Source: Deinococcus alpinitundrae
GTDB taxonomy: Bacteria; Deinococcota; Deinococci; Deinococcales; Deinococcaceae
Reading direction: 5' to 3'
Assembly (NCBI RefSeq): GCF_009982895.1
Contig: NZ_WXZL01000020.1
Coordinates: 1 to 64,000, forward strand
DNA: 64,000 nucleotides
The translations under genes were made by a program, and so were the position numbers. Under the pieces are notes generated by a model that worked only from the letters and a program-made list of their open reading frames with translations, was not told where the DNA came from and made no database searches. Of the stretch, positions 30,525-40,038 are shown one piece after another; position 1 is the first letter of the stretch; each line of letters opens with the position of its first letter.

Positions 30525-31751
30525 CTACTTCTTGAACGCGACCCCCTCGCGCCCGAACAACCGGCTGGCGATCAGAGTCAGGACGGCGGCCAGCAGTACG
30601 TTGCCGCCCAGACTCAGCAGCAGGTGCGGCCCGCTCAGGGCACCCTTGACCGTATCCAGAATGACCAGCATGCTGCCGATCAGCGGTGCGGCGTAGAGGA
30701 CGGCGGTGGTCTTGAGGAAATCGGCGAATTGCAACAGGGTGGCGGGCAGGATGATCAGCAGGGTCAGCGGCGCGATGTAGGTCTGCGCCTCCTTCACCGA
30801 GCGGGCAAACAGGGACAGGGTCAGCAGCACGGCGCTGATCAGGAGGGCCGCCGACGCCGCCGTGATCAGCACTGCGCCCAGCCCGCCGAGGCCCAGTGCC
30901 AGCGAGCCGCCGAAGGCCTGCTGGGTGGCGCTCTGCGCGGTACTCTGTCCGGCGGGCGTGATCAGCAGGGCAATCGGGGCGCTGAGCGATAACCCCAGCA
31001 CGCTGAAGCCTGCCGCGATCAGGGCGGTGAGGGTGGTGGCCAGCAGCTTACCCATCAGCAGCGTTGAGCGCGGCGCGGGGGTGGCCAGCAGCGCTTCCAG
31101 GGTGCCGCGCTCGCGCTCCCCGGCGGTGGAGTCGGTGGCGGTGGCGGTGGCCCCGGCCAGGATGAACTGCAACAGAAAAAGCGGAATGATGAAGGCGAGT
31201 TGACCGCTGCTGGCCTCGGCGGCGTTACTGGCGTCCACCGTGCTGAGTGCAATCGGGGTCAGCAGCGCCGGACTCAGGTTCAGCTCGGCCAGTTTTTTGC
31301 CCACCAGCGCCTTGTTGTAAGCGGCCACCGCCGACCTGACTTTGCTGGCCGCACCGCTCTCGGCCTTGAGGTTGCCGACCTTGTAAAACAGTTGCAGCTC
31401 GCCGCTCGTTCCGGCCTGACTGGGCAGCGCCGACTGCACCTTGAGGGCCGCGTCCACCGCCTCGTTTCTGACGGCGGCGGTGGGATCGGTGACAGCAATC
31501 AGGCGCACGCCTTTTTCTTCCTCGCTGTCGTGGGTGAGCTGGCTCCTGAGTGCGGGAGGCAGGGTGCCGACCACGCCCACTGTCTGCCGGGTCTGGGCCT
31601 GGCCGCCAAACAGCGTGCCGAAGAGGAGCGGCAGCCCCACCGTGAACAGCGGAATCATGATCAGCGGCACCAGAATCGTGCTGGTCAGGGTGCGCCGGTC
31701 ACGCAGGGTGGTCAGCAGTTCCTGTTTGGCCACCGTCCAGACGCTAGCCAC
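30525..31751 (-). CDS. ABC-2 type exporter permease, NatB-like (408 aa)
   Basis: ABC-2 membrane subunit: one N-terminal membrane helix (TILVPLIMIPLFTVGLPLLFG), a large extracellular domain (about 50-185) and a cluster of five hydrophobic segments (190-400). The short motif ERERGTLEALLATPAPRSTLLMGKLLA is typical of NatB/YhaP permeases. Overlaps the ATPase gene by 8 nt. Together they would export a small ion, peptide or lipid-like compound. Confidence 0.88.
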   Translation of the reverse strand: MASVWTVAKQELLTTLRDRRTLTSTILVPLIMIPLFTVGLPLLFGTLFGGQAQTRQTVGVVGTLPPALRSQLTHDSEEEKGVRLIAVTDPTAAVRNEAVDAALKVQSALPSQAGTSGELQLFYKVGNLKAESGAASKVRSAVAAYNKALVGKKLAELNLSPALLTPIALSTVDASNAAEASSGQLAFIIPLFLLQFILAGATATATDSTAGERERGTLEALLATPAPRSTLLMGKLLATTLTALIAAGFSVLGLSLSAPIALLITPAGQSTAQSATQQAFGGSLALGLGGLGAVLITAASAALLISAVLLTLSLFARSVKEAQTYIAPLTLLIILPATLLQFADFLKTTAVLYAAPLIGSMLVILDTVKGALSGPHLLLSLGGNVLLAAVLTLIASRLFGREGVAFKK

Positions 31752-32493
31752 GAGTCACCGCCTGCCCCGCCGCTTTCTGCTCGGAGAGCAGCTGAAAGAA
31801 GGCCCGCTCCAGATTGCGCTCGCCCGAATCCTGCACCAGTTCGTTCACGGTTCCCACCTTCAGTACCTCGCCGCCGGAAATGACGGCAAGGCGGTCACAC
31901 AACTCCTCGACCTCGCTCATGACATGGGTGGAGTAGACGATGAGTCGTTCCTGGCTGCGCAGCGCCGCCACCAGATCGAGCAGGGTGCGGCGGGCCAGCA
32001 CGTCCAGCCCGCTGGCGGCCTCGTCGAGCAGCAGCACCGGCGGGTCGTGTATCAGCGCGCGGGCCACCACGATTTTCTGCTTCATGCCGGTGGAAAAGCC
32101 GCCCGCCCGGATGTCGAGCAGATCGCTCAGATCGAGTTGCCGGGTGAGCGTCTCGATGCGCTCCTCGGTTCTGGCGCCGCTCAGACCGTATAGCGAGGCG
32201 AAGTAGCGCAGCGTCTCGCGGCCGGTCAGGCGGTCATGCAGGCCCATGCCGCCGCTGACCAGCCCGATGTTGGCGCGCACCTGACGGCTCTGGCGCACGA
32301 TGTCGAAGCCGTTGACGCTGGCCGAGCCGGACGTGGGGGAGAGCAGCGTCGCCAGGGTTCTGAGCAGAGTGGTCTTGCCCGCGCCGTTGGCTCCCAGCAG
32401 CCCGAACACCTCGCCGCTGCGGGCCTCCAGCGTCACACTTCTGAGCGCCCGAAAGTCGCCGTAGGCTTTGCCGAGCTGATTGATCTTGAGCAT
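31744..32493 (-). CDS. ABC transporter ATP-binding protein, NatA-like (249 aa)
   Basis: Nucleotide-binding subunit with Walker A GANGAGKTT, Q-loop region NIGLVSGGMGLHDRLTG, signature FSTGMKQK (variant of LSGGQ) and Walker B PVLLLDEAASGLD, followed by the H-loop STH. ATG 32493 overlaps the stop of the XRE gene (TGATG). Pairs with the downstream permease. Confidence 0.93.
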   Translation of the reverse strand: MLKINQLGKAYGDFRALRSVTLEARSGEVFGLLGANGAGKTTLLRTLATLLSPTSGSASVNGFDIVRQSRQVRANIGLVSGGMGLHDRLTGRETLRYFASLYGLSGARTEERIETLTRQLDLSDLLDIRAGGFSTGMKQKIVVARALIHDPPVLLLDEAASGLDVLARRTLLDLVAALRSQERLIVYSTHVMSEVEELCDRLAVISGGEVLKVGTVNELVQDSGERNLERAFFQLLSEQKAAGQAVTRG

Positions 32494-32726
32494 CAAATAA
32501 CCGCCTCGTCGCTGAAAATATCCTCGATCTTCATGCCGAACAGCCGCGCCAGTTTGAAGGCCAGGGGCAAGCTCGGATCGTATTTGCCGGTTTCCAGGGC
32601 GTTCACGGTCTGCCTGGACACGTCGAGCTTGTCGGCCAAGTCGGCCTGGGTCAGGTTGTGCTCGGCCCGCAGCACCTTGATGCGGTTTTTCATGTGGGAC
32701 CACACCAGCCTGGGCGAATCATTCAT
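32493..32726 (-). CDS. XRE-family regulator, YozG-like (77 aa)
   Basis: Compact helix-turn-helix: KVLRAEHNLTQADLADKLDV-SRQTVNALETGKYDPSLPLAFKLARLFG, the minimal Cro/CI DNA-binding fold with a C-terminal DIFSDEAVI tail. Such regulators control their own small operons with membrane proteins. A Met at position 12 (MKNRIKVL) is an alternative start matching the shorter relatives. It lies between two small membrane proteins and the ABC genes and likely binds the inverted repeat at 33589-33632. Confidence 0.9.
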   Translation of the reverse strand: MNDSPRLVWSHMKNRIKVLRAEHNLTQADLADKLDVSRQTVNALETGKYDPSLPLAFKLARLFGMKIEDIFSDEAVI

Positions 32727-33126
32727 ACGCCTCCTTGCCTGCGCTGAGGACTTCTGAAGTCAGCGAGAAGGCCAGCAACCAGGCGAAAGCCAGGCCCATC
32801 AGGGCCAGCAGATTGATCGGCGTGCCCAGCAGCAGATTCAGCCCGAACAACAGCAGCACGCCGGACGTGAGGGTCATGCCCGCCACCATGTGCGCCTTGA
32901 GCAGCTTGAGGCGGCCAAATTCGTCGTGAACGCGGTACTGGTAGATCGACAAGAAGAGTTGCAGTGCCAGCAGCAGCAGCGCGTAGCTGCCCACCACCTT
33001 TCCAAAGCTCAGGGGCGTGGCGAAGTAAACGGCGATAAACGGAAACGACAGTACGGTGGGCAAAATCACTTCCAGCCACTGGTACCGCCGGACGCGGGTT
33101 TCACGGGTTTCGTGAACCTGGGTCAT
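32719..33126 (-). CDS. Membrane protein in XRE/ABC operon (135 aa)
   Basis: Four hydrophobic segments (ILPTVLSFPFIAVYF, YALLLLALQLFLSIYQY, HMVAGMTLTSGVLLLFGL, INLLALMGLAFAWLLAFSL). No domain is recognised; size and location match the membrane proteins commonly found with YozG-type regulators. ATG 33126 overlaps the previous stop (ATGA) and its own end overlaps the XRE start by 8 nt. Confidence 0.75.
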   Translation of the reverse strand: MTQVHETRETRVRRYQWLEVILPTVLSFPFIAVYFATPLSFGKVVGSYALLLLALQLFLSIYQYRVHDEFGRLKLLKAHMVAGMTLTSGVLLLFGLNLLLGTPINLLALMGLAFAWLLAFSLTSEVLSAGKEAYE

Positions 33127-33560
33127 GCCCGCCCCCCCCTGGCCAGCACCGCGCCGCGCACCACAGCCGCCGTATAGACCAGCATCCCGAACAGGTACAC
33201 CGCCCACAGCGGAACCACGGTGCCGGTAAAGCTGGCCACCGCGAAGGCCACCATCACCACGACCATCGTCAGGAGGAAGGCAAAGGCGCAGGCCCGCTCC
33301 TGCTGGCGCTGCCCAAACTCGTCCATCTGCCGGTAGGCCCGCCACAGCAAATAGCCCATGCCCACCGGCAGGGTGGCCAGCAGGCCCAGCGACATGCCGT
33401 TGAGAAAGCTGTAGGCATCGCCCTCGGCGCGCGTTTTGAGCAGCGCCACAACGACGGCGACGGCGGCGATCAAAACGGCGGCGGCCAGCATACTCCACAT
33501 GCTCTGCCAGACGCGGCGCTCGCGGTTGGTGGTTTTGGGCTTGGGTTGTTGGGCCATCAT
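33123..33560 (-). CDS. Membrane protein, first gene of the XRE/ABC operon (145 aa)
   Basis: Four membrane segments (SMLAAAVLIAAVAVVVALL, LNGMSLGLLATLPVGMGYLLW, ACAFAFLLTMVVVMVAFAVA, VPLWAVYLFGMLVYTAAVV) after a basic N-terminus (PKPKTTNRERR). Two adjacent ATGs; AAGGAG lies 8 nt upstream of the first. Five overlapping genes from here to 30525 form one transcriptional unit. Function unknown, probably linked to the exporter. Confidence 0.75.
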   Translation of the reverse strand: MMAQQPKPKTTNRERRVWQSMWSMLAAAVLIAAVAVVVALLKTRAEGDAYSFLNGMSLGLLATLPVGMGYLLWRAYRQMDEFGQRQQERACAFAFLLTMVVVMVAFAVASFTGTVVPLWAVYLFGMLVYTAAVVRGAVLARGGRA

Positions 33561-33588
33561 GTCATCTCTCCTTGTCCTGATGTCTAGT

Positions 33589-33632
33589 TTGCTTGACTAA
33601 AGGTATTCTAGAGTAGACCAAAAGTCAAGCAA
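33589..33632. promoter_or_regulatory. Long inverted repeat: probable operator/promoter of the XRE-ABC operon
   Basis: TTGCTTGACT (33589-33598) and AGTCAAGCAA (33623-33632) are a perfect 10-bp inverted repeat with a 24-bp spacer containing TCTAGA near its centre. On the minus strand TTGCTT, a 16-bp spacer and TAGAAT form a promoter whose -10 lies between the arms. Two repressor dimers or looping would then block transcription. The XRE protein of the operon is the natural candidate. Confidence 0.65.
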
Positions 33633-33648
33633 GGTTGACATAAAAAGG

Positions 33649-33678
33649 CAAAAGAAAGCCCCAGCGCGGAGCCGGGGC
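33649..33678 (-). terminator. Terminator of the bshB-like gene
   Basis: On the minus strand GCCCC...GGGGC forms a GC-rich stem followed by TTTCTTTT, 18-45 nt after the stop of the PIG-L deacetylase gene. Confidence 0.75.
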
Positions 33679-33695
33679 CAGTGGAAGAGGGCGGC

Positions 33696-34526
<831 letters not shown>

Positions 34527-34597
34527 GCCGGGGATTCTAACGCGCACGTTCGCCGGGCTGACGGCCACGGGCTTCTATTGCCCTGACAGACCCCGCG

Positions 34598-34603
34598 TAT
34601 AAT
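34598..34603 (+). promoter_or_regulatory. bshA -10 box
   Basis: Consensus TATAAT at 34598-34603 ending 8 nt before the bshA ATG (leaderless arrangement). No convincing -35 is seen. In the same 85-bp gap TAGAAT (34534-34539, minus strand) serves the divergent bshB-like gene. Confidence 0.6.
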
Positions 34604-34611
34604 CCGCTCCG

Positions 34612-35808
34612 ATGTCGATGCTGATGCCCAGACTCTCCCCGCCCGGCGGCCTGCGGCCTGACCCGGATGAACTCAAGATTGCCGTGCTGTGCCACTCCGG
34701 CGCGGGCGGCTCCGGGGTGGTCGCCACCGAACTCGGACTGGAAGTGGCGCGGGCCGGAAACGAGGTGCATTTTGTCGGCAACGCCGTGCCGTTCCGCTTG
34801 CAGGGCATGGGTGGCGCGAACGGACCATACTTTCACCAGGCCAGCTCGTTCGCTTACGCCCTGTTCGATCAGCCGTTTCCCGAATTGACCGCCGCCAACG
34901 CGCTCACCGAGGTCATTCAGGAGTACGGGGTGCAGCTCACCCACGCCCACTACGCCATTCCGCACGCCACGGCGGCGCTGCATGCCCGCTCCATCACCGG
35001 CAAAACCAGGGTCATCACCACCCTGCACGGCACCGATGTCACGCTGGTCGGCGCGGAACCGGCCTTTCGCCACACCACCCGCCACGCCATTCAGCAGTCC
35101 GACGCGGTCACCGCGGTCTCGCAGTTTCTGGCCGACCTGACCCGCGAAACCCTGCAGGTGGACGTCCCGATTGAGGTGATTCCCAACTTCGTGGACACCG
35201 GACGCTTCGTGCGCGTCACTGACCCGGCCATCCGCGCCCGCTTCGCCCATCCCGACGAGGCGCTGTTGCTGCACGTCTCCAACTTCCGGCCCGTCAAGCG
35301 CGTCGAGGACGTAGTGGAGGTGTTCGCCCGAGTCGCCTCGGAGATTCCGGCGCGGCTCCTGATGGTCGGCGACGGCCCCGAGCGCACCCGCGCCTTCGAG
35401 CTTGCCCAGCAACTCGGCGTGATTGGCCGGGTGCATTTTCTCGGCTCGTTTCCTGACGTGCAGACCGTGATGGGTATTGCCGATCTGTTTTTGCTGCCCA
35501 GCAACAAGGAGAGCTTCGGGCTGGCGGCGCTGGAGGCCATGAGCTGCGAGGTACCGGTGGTGGCCGCCCGCGCCGGGGGCATTCCCGAGGTGGTCGAGGA
35601 CGGCGTGACGGGCCGCCTGGCCGAAGTCGGCGACGTGGACGCGATGGCGCACGCCGCGCTGGAAATCCTCAAGAACAAGGACGTGTACCTCAGCATGGGG
35701 CAGGCCGGACGCCGCGCCGCGCTGGAAAAATTCCACCCCAGCTTGATCGTGCCGCAGTATTTGGAGGCCTACCGGCGGGTGCTGGGGCAGGTGGTGGCCG
35801 AGCGCTGA
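34612..35808 (+). CDS. bshA: N-acetyl-alpha-D-glucosaminyl L-malate synthase BshA (398 aa)
   Basis: GT4 glycosyltransferase making GlcNAc-malate, the first step of bacillithiol. The N-terminal [51 protein letters not shown] and [11 protein letters not shown] motifs are characteristic of BshA. The C-terminal UDP-sugar site is [24 protein letters not shown]. Divergent from the deacetylase; both steps sit side by side. BshC is not in this window. Confidence 0.93.
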   Translation: MSMLMPRLSPPGGLRPDPDELKIAVLCHSGAGGSGVVATELGLEVARAGNEVHFVGNAVPFRLQGMGGANGPYFHQASSFAYALFDQPFPELTAANALTEVIQEYGVQLTHAHYAIPHATAALHARSITGKTRVITTLHGTDVTLVGAEPAFRHTTRHAIQQSDAVTAVSQFLADLTRETLQVDVPIEVIPNFVDTGRFVRVTDPAIRARFAHPDEALLLHVSNFRPVKRVEDVVEVFARVASEIPARLLMVGDGPERTRAFELAQQLGVIGRVHFLGSFPDVQTVMGIADLFLLPSNKESFGLAALEAMSCEVPVVAARAGGIPEVVEDGVTGRLAEVGDVDAMAHAALEILKNKDVYLSMGQAGRRAALEKFHPSLIVPQYLEAYRRVLGQVVAER

Positions 35809-35881
35809 GCCGACAGGCCACTGGTTTTGGGGCAGTGGGCAAACCTTCCGCCCAATTTTGGAATTCAGTATACTTTCGCGC

Positions 35882-37690
35882 ATGAAGACTGTCGGGCCAT
35901 TTGTGGCCGCCCGCTCGCTGGACAACGGCTTTTCCGGCGCGGCGCAGCCCGTCAAGGTGTTGCACGCCCTTGACCGGCTGACCGGCATGCCCGCGCTGGT
36001 GTATTTGCTGCCGCAGGCGGTGACGCTGCCCGAACTGCCCGACACGCCCTCGCTGCTGACCTACATCGAGGCGGGAATTCAGGGCGAACAGGCGTATGTC
36101 GCCAGCGAACTGCCGCCGCATGCTGGGCTGGCCAGCGATCCGCTGCAAACCGCGCTGGGTGGTCTGCGGGCGCTGAATGCCCTGCATGAGGCGGGTCTGG
36201 TTCACGGCGGGGTGGGGCCGCACCAGCTGTGGGAATGGGACGGCGAGGTGCGGCTGGCCGGGGCTGCCCTGCCCTGGGGCGAGGCGCACGGTGCGCTGGC
36301 TGCGCCGGAAGGAGGAAGTGGTCCTGCCGCCGACCTCTACGCCCTGGGCGTGACGTTGCTGCGAATGGGGCCGCTGCCAGCGGGCCTGAGTGATTTGCTC
36401 AGCCCCTATCCGGCCCAGCGCCCTAGCGCCCGCGACGCCCTGGCGCGTTTCAACGCTGGGCCGCCGCTACCCACGCCGATCGGACCGCTGATGGTGCAAG
36501 CGCCGCTGTATCCGCGCGAGGTGGGCCAGTCGCTCTCGCCGGACGTCCCCCTGCCGCTGATCGCCGACCCCGAGCAGCGCGTCGCCCCGCTGGCAGCTGC
36601 TCCACCCACGCCTGCACCGGACGCGCAAGCATTGCCGGACGGTCCGGTGGATGCTGCCGCTGCCGGGCTGCCGGTGTTCGACTGGGAAGAGGTGGAAGCC
36701 GGCAAAGCGCTGGAACCCAGCGGGCCGCCAGCCGAAACCGAGCCAACCGAAGACCAGGCAGCGGAAGGTCAGTCAAGCGAGACCGACACCGTCGGGACGG
36801 TCATTGTTATCGGTGCCGAGCCCCCTGCACCTTTATCCACTGCCGCTCAACTCGACGCCGCTCCGCTCGTTTCGGCCCCGCCGGACGCCACCGCATCAGA
36901 GTTGCTGGACTTTCTGGCGGCTTTTCCCACGCCTGACGCGCCGCCCCAGATCGCTCCAGTGGCCGCCGGTATTGCCGACGTGCCCCCGCCGGAAGCGCAA
37001 CCTGCTGCCGAACCGCAGACCCAAGCCGCGCCCGCGCCGGACCCAGCCGCCCTGACTGCCGAGGCCGAGGCGGGGTCGCTGGTGCGCTCAGGTTTTGCGT
37101 CCCAACCGGTGACCACGGGGCTGAGTGCCGCGCCCGCGTCGCCCGGCAGGCCCGCGCCCGAGGCGGCCTCACAGCTGTCTTCCCGGCAGCTCAAGCCGGT
37201 CAAGATCGGCTGGAGCCAAGACGGTGCCTGGCAGGTCAAGAAAGGCGGCGAGGGCGTGGCCGACGTTGTGAGCACGCCCTTGCCCGGTCCACCCCCGGTT
37301 GTGCGTTCGCCAAACCAGACCAGGACCAACCGTTTCAATCCGGTATGGCTGCTGGCGCTGGTGGTGATCGCCGTGCTGGTGGCGTTGCTGGTCCAGCGGG
37401 CCTTTCGCTCGAGCGGCCCGGCGCTGAGTAGCGCTGCCTGCTGCACCATCACGGCCCAGTTGGTGGGCAGCTCGGGCCAAGGCCTCAGCGCGCCGGTCAG
37501 GGTAAGTGTGCTCAGCGCGCCCGCCGAGAGCCGCTTCAAAGCCGGGGCGCTGATCGGTCAGGCTCCCGGCCCACTCCCGCTCGACACGCCCGGCAGCTAC
37601 GCCCTCAAGGTGGTCGGCGACGGCTACGCTGCCCAGACGGTGAACGTGACGGTGCCGACCACGCAACCGCTGGTGATCAAGCTGAGGTGA
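35882..37690 (+). CDS. Membrane-anchored pseudokinase-like protein with C-terminal PEGA-like domain (602 aa)
   Basis: Residues about 1-190 look like a degenerate Ser/Thr kinase. The helix alphaE/catalytic-loop region reads ALHEAGLVHGGVGPHQLWEWDG where an active kinase would have HxDLKPxNxL. The VAIK Lys, the HRD Asp and DFG are absent. DLYALGVTLL and RPSARDAL match the C-lobe. A long Pro/Ala/Glu linker follows (about 195-480), then a membrane helix (VWLLALVVIAVLVALLV, about 489) and a PEGA-like extracytoplasmic domain (CCTITAQLVG to the end). TATACT ends 7 nt before ATG 35882. Probably a non-catalytic signalling scaffold. Confidence 0.78.
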   Translation: MKTVGPFVAARSLDNGFSGAAQPVKVLHALDRLTGMPALVYLLPQAVTLPELPDTPSLLTYIEAGIQGEQAYVASELPPHAGLASDPLQTALGGLRALNALHEAGLVHGGVGPHQLWEWDGEVRLAGAALPWGEAHGALAAPEGGSGPAADLYALGVTLLRMGPLPAGLSDLLSPYPAQRPSARDALARFNAGPPLPTPIGPLMVQAPLYPREVGQSLSPDVPLPLIADPEQRVAPLAAAPPTPAPDAQALPDGPVDAAAAGLPVFDWEEVEAGKALEPSGPPAETEPTEDQAAEGQSSETDTVGTVIVIGAEPPAPLSTAAQLDAAPLVSAPPDATASELLDFLAAFPTPDAPPQIAPVAAGIADVPPPEAQPAAEPQTQAAPAPDPAALTAEAEAGSLVRSGFASQPVTTGLSAAPASPGRPAPEAASQLSSRQLKPVKIGWSQDGAWQVKKGGEGVADVVSTPLPGPPPVVRSPNQTRTNRFNPVWLLALVVIAVLVALLVQRAFRSSGPALSSAACCTITAQLVGSSGQGLSAPVRVSVLSAPAESRFKAGALIGQAPGPLPLDTPGSYALKVVGDGYAAQTVNVTVPTTQPLVIKLR

Positions 37691-37728
37691 GAGCCGGTGG
37701 TTGACCCAGGAGCTGTTCAAGCTCACGG

Positions 37729-38694
37729 TCAGTCCAGCCGCAGTGCCCGCACCTTGAGGTGCTCGGCCCCCGGATAGTCCTCGCCCGCGCCGAAGCGGGC
37801 CGTGATGGTCATGGTCCGGCCCGCCTGCACCGCGCCCGCGCCCAAAAAGCGCTCGAAGGCGGCGGCGCTGACCCCGGCGTGGTTGATCAGCGCCAGCACC
37901 TGCCCGCCCGCTGCGGTGACGGCGGCAGCCTGCGCCAGCAACCGGGCGTAGTGGCGCTCGCTCCGCCACACGCCCGCTTTCGAGCGCGCGAAACTCGGTG
38001 GATCGAGAATTACCAGGTCGAACGTTTCACCACGCTTGGCGAGCCGCCGCAACCACTCGAACACGTCGCCGTAGAGAAAGTCGGAATCGGGCGCATTCAG
38101 GCCGCTCAGGGCGTAGTTTTCCTGGCCCCAGGCCAGCACCTTGCGCGACAGATCGAGATTCTTGACTGTCCCGGCTCCGCCGAGCGTGGCGTTCAGGCCG
38201 AAGCCGCAGGTGTAGGCGAAGGTGTTGAGCACGCGGCCCCCCGGCGGCGCGTGTTGCCGCACCCAGGCGCGGGCCGGGCGGGCATCTCCGAACAGCCCGG
38301 TGCTGAGGTCGGCGCCGGGGCGAATCAGGTACGGCACACCACCCTCCAGGGCCACTACTTCCGGCCTGGCTTCTCCCCAGACCGGCTCCGGCGGCGAGAG
38401 GCGGCCGCGCTCCACGTTGGCCGCGTGCCGCGCCTCGGTGGGGCGGCGCTTGAGGTACACGCTTTCCAGGCCCGTTTCGCCGCAGGCCGCCGCGAGCTGC
38501 TGTTCCTGCCCGGCGCTCAGCTCGGCGTACAGGCTCAGCACGCCCACCGGCCCGGCCCGGTCGAGCGCAAACAGCCCGGCGGTTTCGGTGGTGTGGGCAG
38601 CGCGGTAAAAGGTCGTTCCAGCATCGGGCAGCGGAGCGCGCCGGGCGCTCAGGCGCGTCAGGGTGCGAATCAGGTCGGCGGGCAGGTCGGGCAC
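37729..38694 (-). CDS. Class I SAM-dependent rRNA methyltransferase, RlmI-like (321 aa)
   Basis: Rossmann methyltransferase with an N-terminal PUA-like part (about 1-110) and the catalytic domain starting at [22 protein letters not shown] (SAM loop). [16 protein letters not shown] is the DPPxF motif of RlmI/RlmK m5C-type enzymes. It probably methylates a 23S rRNA cytosine. A GTG start at 38694 is supported by TAGACT ending 6 nt before it. Convergent with the pseudokinase gene. Confidence 0.87.
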   Translation of the reverse strand: MPDLPADLIRTLTRLSARRAPLPDAGTTFYRAAHTTETAGLFALDRAGPVGVLSLYAELSAGQEQQLAAACGETGLESVYLKRRPTEARHAANVERGRLSPPEPVWGEARPEVVALEGGVPYLIRPGADLSTGLFGDARPARAWVRQHAPPGGRVLNTFAYTCGFGLNATLGGAGTVKNLDLSRKVLAWGQENYALSGLNAPDSDFLYGDVFEWLRRLAKRGETFDLVILDPPSFARSKAGVWRSERHYARLLAQAAAVTAAGGQVLALINHAGVSAAAFERFLGAGAVQAGRTMTITARFGAGEDYPGAEHLKVRALRLD

Positions 38695-38892
38695 GCGGGC
38701 AGTCTAGCGGGGCCGCTGGGTGGGTGAGAGAGATGGAGCAACGGTCAACGCCCTGCCGTCGCCCGGCGCTTTCCTTTCTTGCAGCGGCAGGGCTTAAACT
38801 CTGGGAGAGGAACGGGTGCCGGGCTCCAAGAGCGGGCCTGCCTGCGCCCAGACGACGCCCGATTGCCGCCTTGCTTTGGAGGACACTGCCCA

Positions 38893-39303
38893 GTGAAAAG
38901 CCTGATGACCACCGAACAACTGCTGCAAGGTCTCAAACACTACCGCCGGATTGCCCGGCAAGACCTGTTGCGCGCGCCCGAAACCCCCTATCCCGACGCC
39001 TTTCGCACCCACGCTGAGGCGCGGCGCACGGTCTACGGCGAACTCGAAGCGTTTGCGGCCCAGCATGCTTCCGAGGACGTGATCGAGCACGCCCTGTCGC
39101 TTTACCGCAGCCTGCCGTTCTCCAGCGGCACGCCGGAAAACGAGTACGCCGAGATCAAGGGCCGCGAGAACGGCTTGGAGAACTTCTTTCTGATGGTGGC
39201 ACTCGATCCACGCACCCGCCGCGAGGCCCGCAGCCAGCGGCCCAAACTCAGCGCGCTGATCGCGGGCACCGCTGCCGGGCAGGGCGTGTCGCCTGAAGCG
39301 TGA
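38893..39303 (+). CDS. Conserved hypothetical protein upstream of uracil-DNA glycosylase (136 aa)
   Basis: No domain is recognised; helical, charged sequence ([52 protein letters not shown]). GGAGG lies 10 nt before GTG 38893, preferred over ATG 38905, where spacing is too long. Its stop overlaps the GTG of the glycosylase gene (GTGA), so the two are translated together and a repair-related function is plausible. The 198-bp gap upstream contains a TAAACT box but no gene. Confidence 0.65.
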   Translation: MKSLMTTEQLLQGLKHYRRIARQDLLRAPETPYPDAFRTHAEARRTVYGELEAFAAQHASEDVIEHALSLYRSLPFSSGTPENEYAEIKGRENGLENFFLMVALDPRTRREARSQRPKLSALIAGTAAGQGVSPEA

Positions 39304-39962
39304 GCGCTGAAACCACCCCCGCGGCCCCGCTCGCCGCTCTGGCGCTTCAGAACAAAGCCTGCCACGCCTGCGATCTGCGCCCCGGCTGCAGCCAGGTTGT
39401 GGTCAGCGACGGCAACCCCGAGGCCCGTCTGGTCATCATCGGTGAGGGACCCGGCGGCGACGAGGACCGCACCGGGCGGCCGTTCGTGGGGCGGGGCGGG
39501 CAGCTGCTCGACAGGATTCTGGGCGCGGTGCAGCTGGGCCGCCAGGACGTGTACATCACCAACATCGTCAAGTGCCGCCCGCCCGGCAACCGCACGCCAC
39601 TGCCGCTGGAGATAGAAACCTGCACCGAGCTGTGGCTCGAATCCCAGCTGGCCCTGCTGCGCCCGCGCGTCATCCTGGCGCTCGGCAACACGCCCACCCA
39701 GTACCTGCTCCAGACCAGACTGGGCATTACCCGGCTGCGCGGCGTGTGGCACCGCTACGAGCAGCGCGACCAGCTCTACTCGGCCTTCCTGATGCCGATG
39801 TTTCACCCGGCCTACCTGCTGCGCAACGACACCCGTGCTCCCGGCGGCCCCAAGAGCCTCACCTGGAAGGACATCCGGGAGGTTCGTGCCGTGCTGGACG
39901 GCAAAACGCCCGAGGGTCTGGGCGGTGAACGGCTTGATCCGGAGCAGGAAACCCTGTTCTGA
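39300..39962 (+). CDS. udg: Family 4 uracil-DNA glycosylase, [4Fe-4S] type (220 aa)
   Basis: Removes uracil from DNA. The iron-sulfur cluster Cys pattern is present: Cys21-x2-Cys24 (ACHACDL) and Cys92-x15-Cys108 ([11 protein letters not shown]...ETC). Motif [18 protein letters not shown] and motif [11 protein letters not shown] are typical of thermophile/Deinococcus family 4 enzymes. GTG start overlaps the upstream hypothetical. Soluble, no signal peptide. Confidence 0.93.
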   Translation: MSAETTPAAPLAALALQNKACHACDLRPGCSQVVVSDGNPEARLVIIGEGPGGDEDRTGRPFVGRGGQLLDRILGAVQLGRQDVYITNIVKCRPPGNRTPLPLEIETCTELWLESQLALLRPRVILALGNTPTQYLLQTRLGITRLRGVWHRYEQRDQLYSAFLMPMFHPAYLLRNDTRAPGGPKSLTWKDIREVRAVLDGKTPEGLGGERLDPEQETLF

Positions 39963-39974
39963 CAGCGTGACCAC

Positions 39975-40027
39975 AGGTTGCTTTTCTTCGGTTTATTTGT
40001 TAAACTGGTTTATATAGTAAGCAACCT
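39975..40027 (+). promoter_or_regulatory. Promoter/operator with nested palindromes upstream of the LLM oxidoreductase
   Basis: TTGCTT (39978-39983), 17-bp spacer, TAAACT (40001-40006) form a promoter. AGGTTGCTT (39975-39983) is repeated inverted as AAGCAACCT (40019-40027). Between these lie alternating GTTTA-TTTGT-TAAAC-TG-GTTTA half-sites. This points to a repressor, possibly HxlR/MarR type, whose gene is not adjacent. Confidence 0.6.
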
Positions 40028-40038
40028 GGAGGCCTCAC

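Noticed and set aside
32719..33498. Longer 259-codon version of the membrane protein
   Set aside because: The upstream part overlaps the other membrane protein gene in a different frame; ATG 33126 with ATGA overlap is the natural start.
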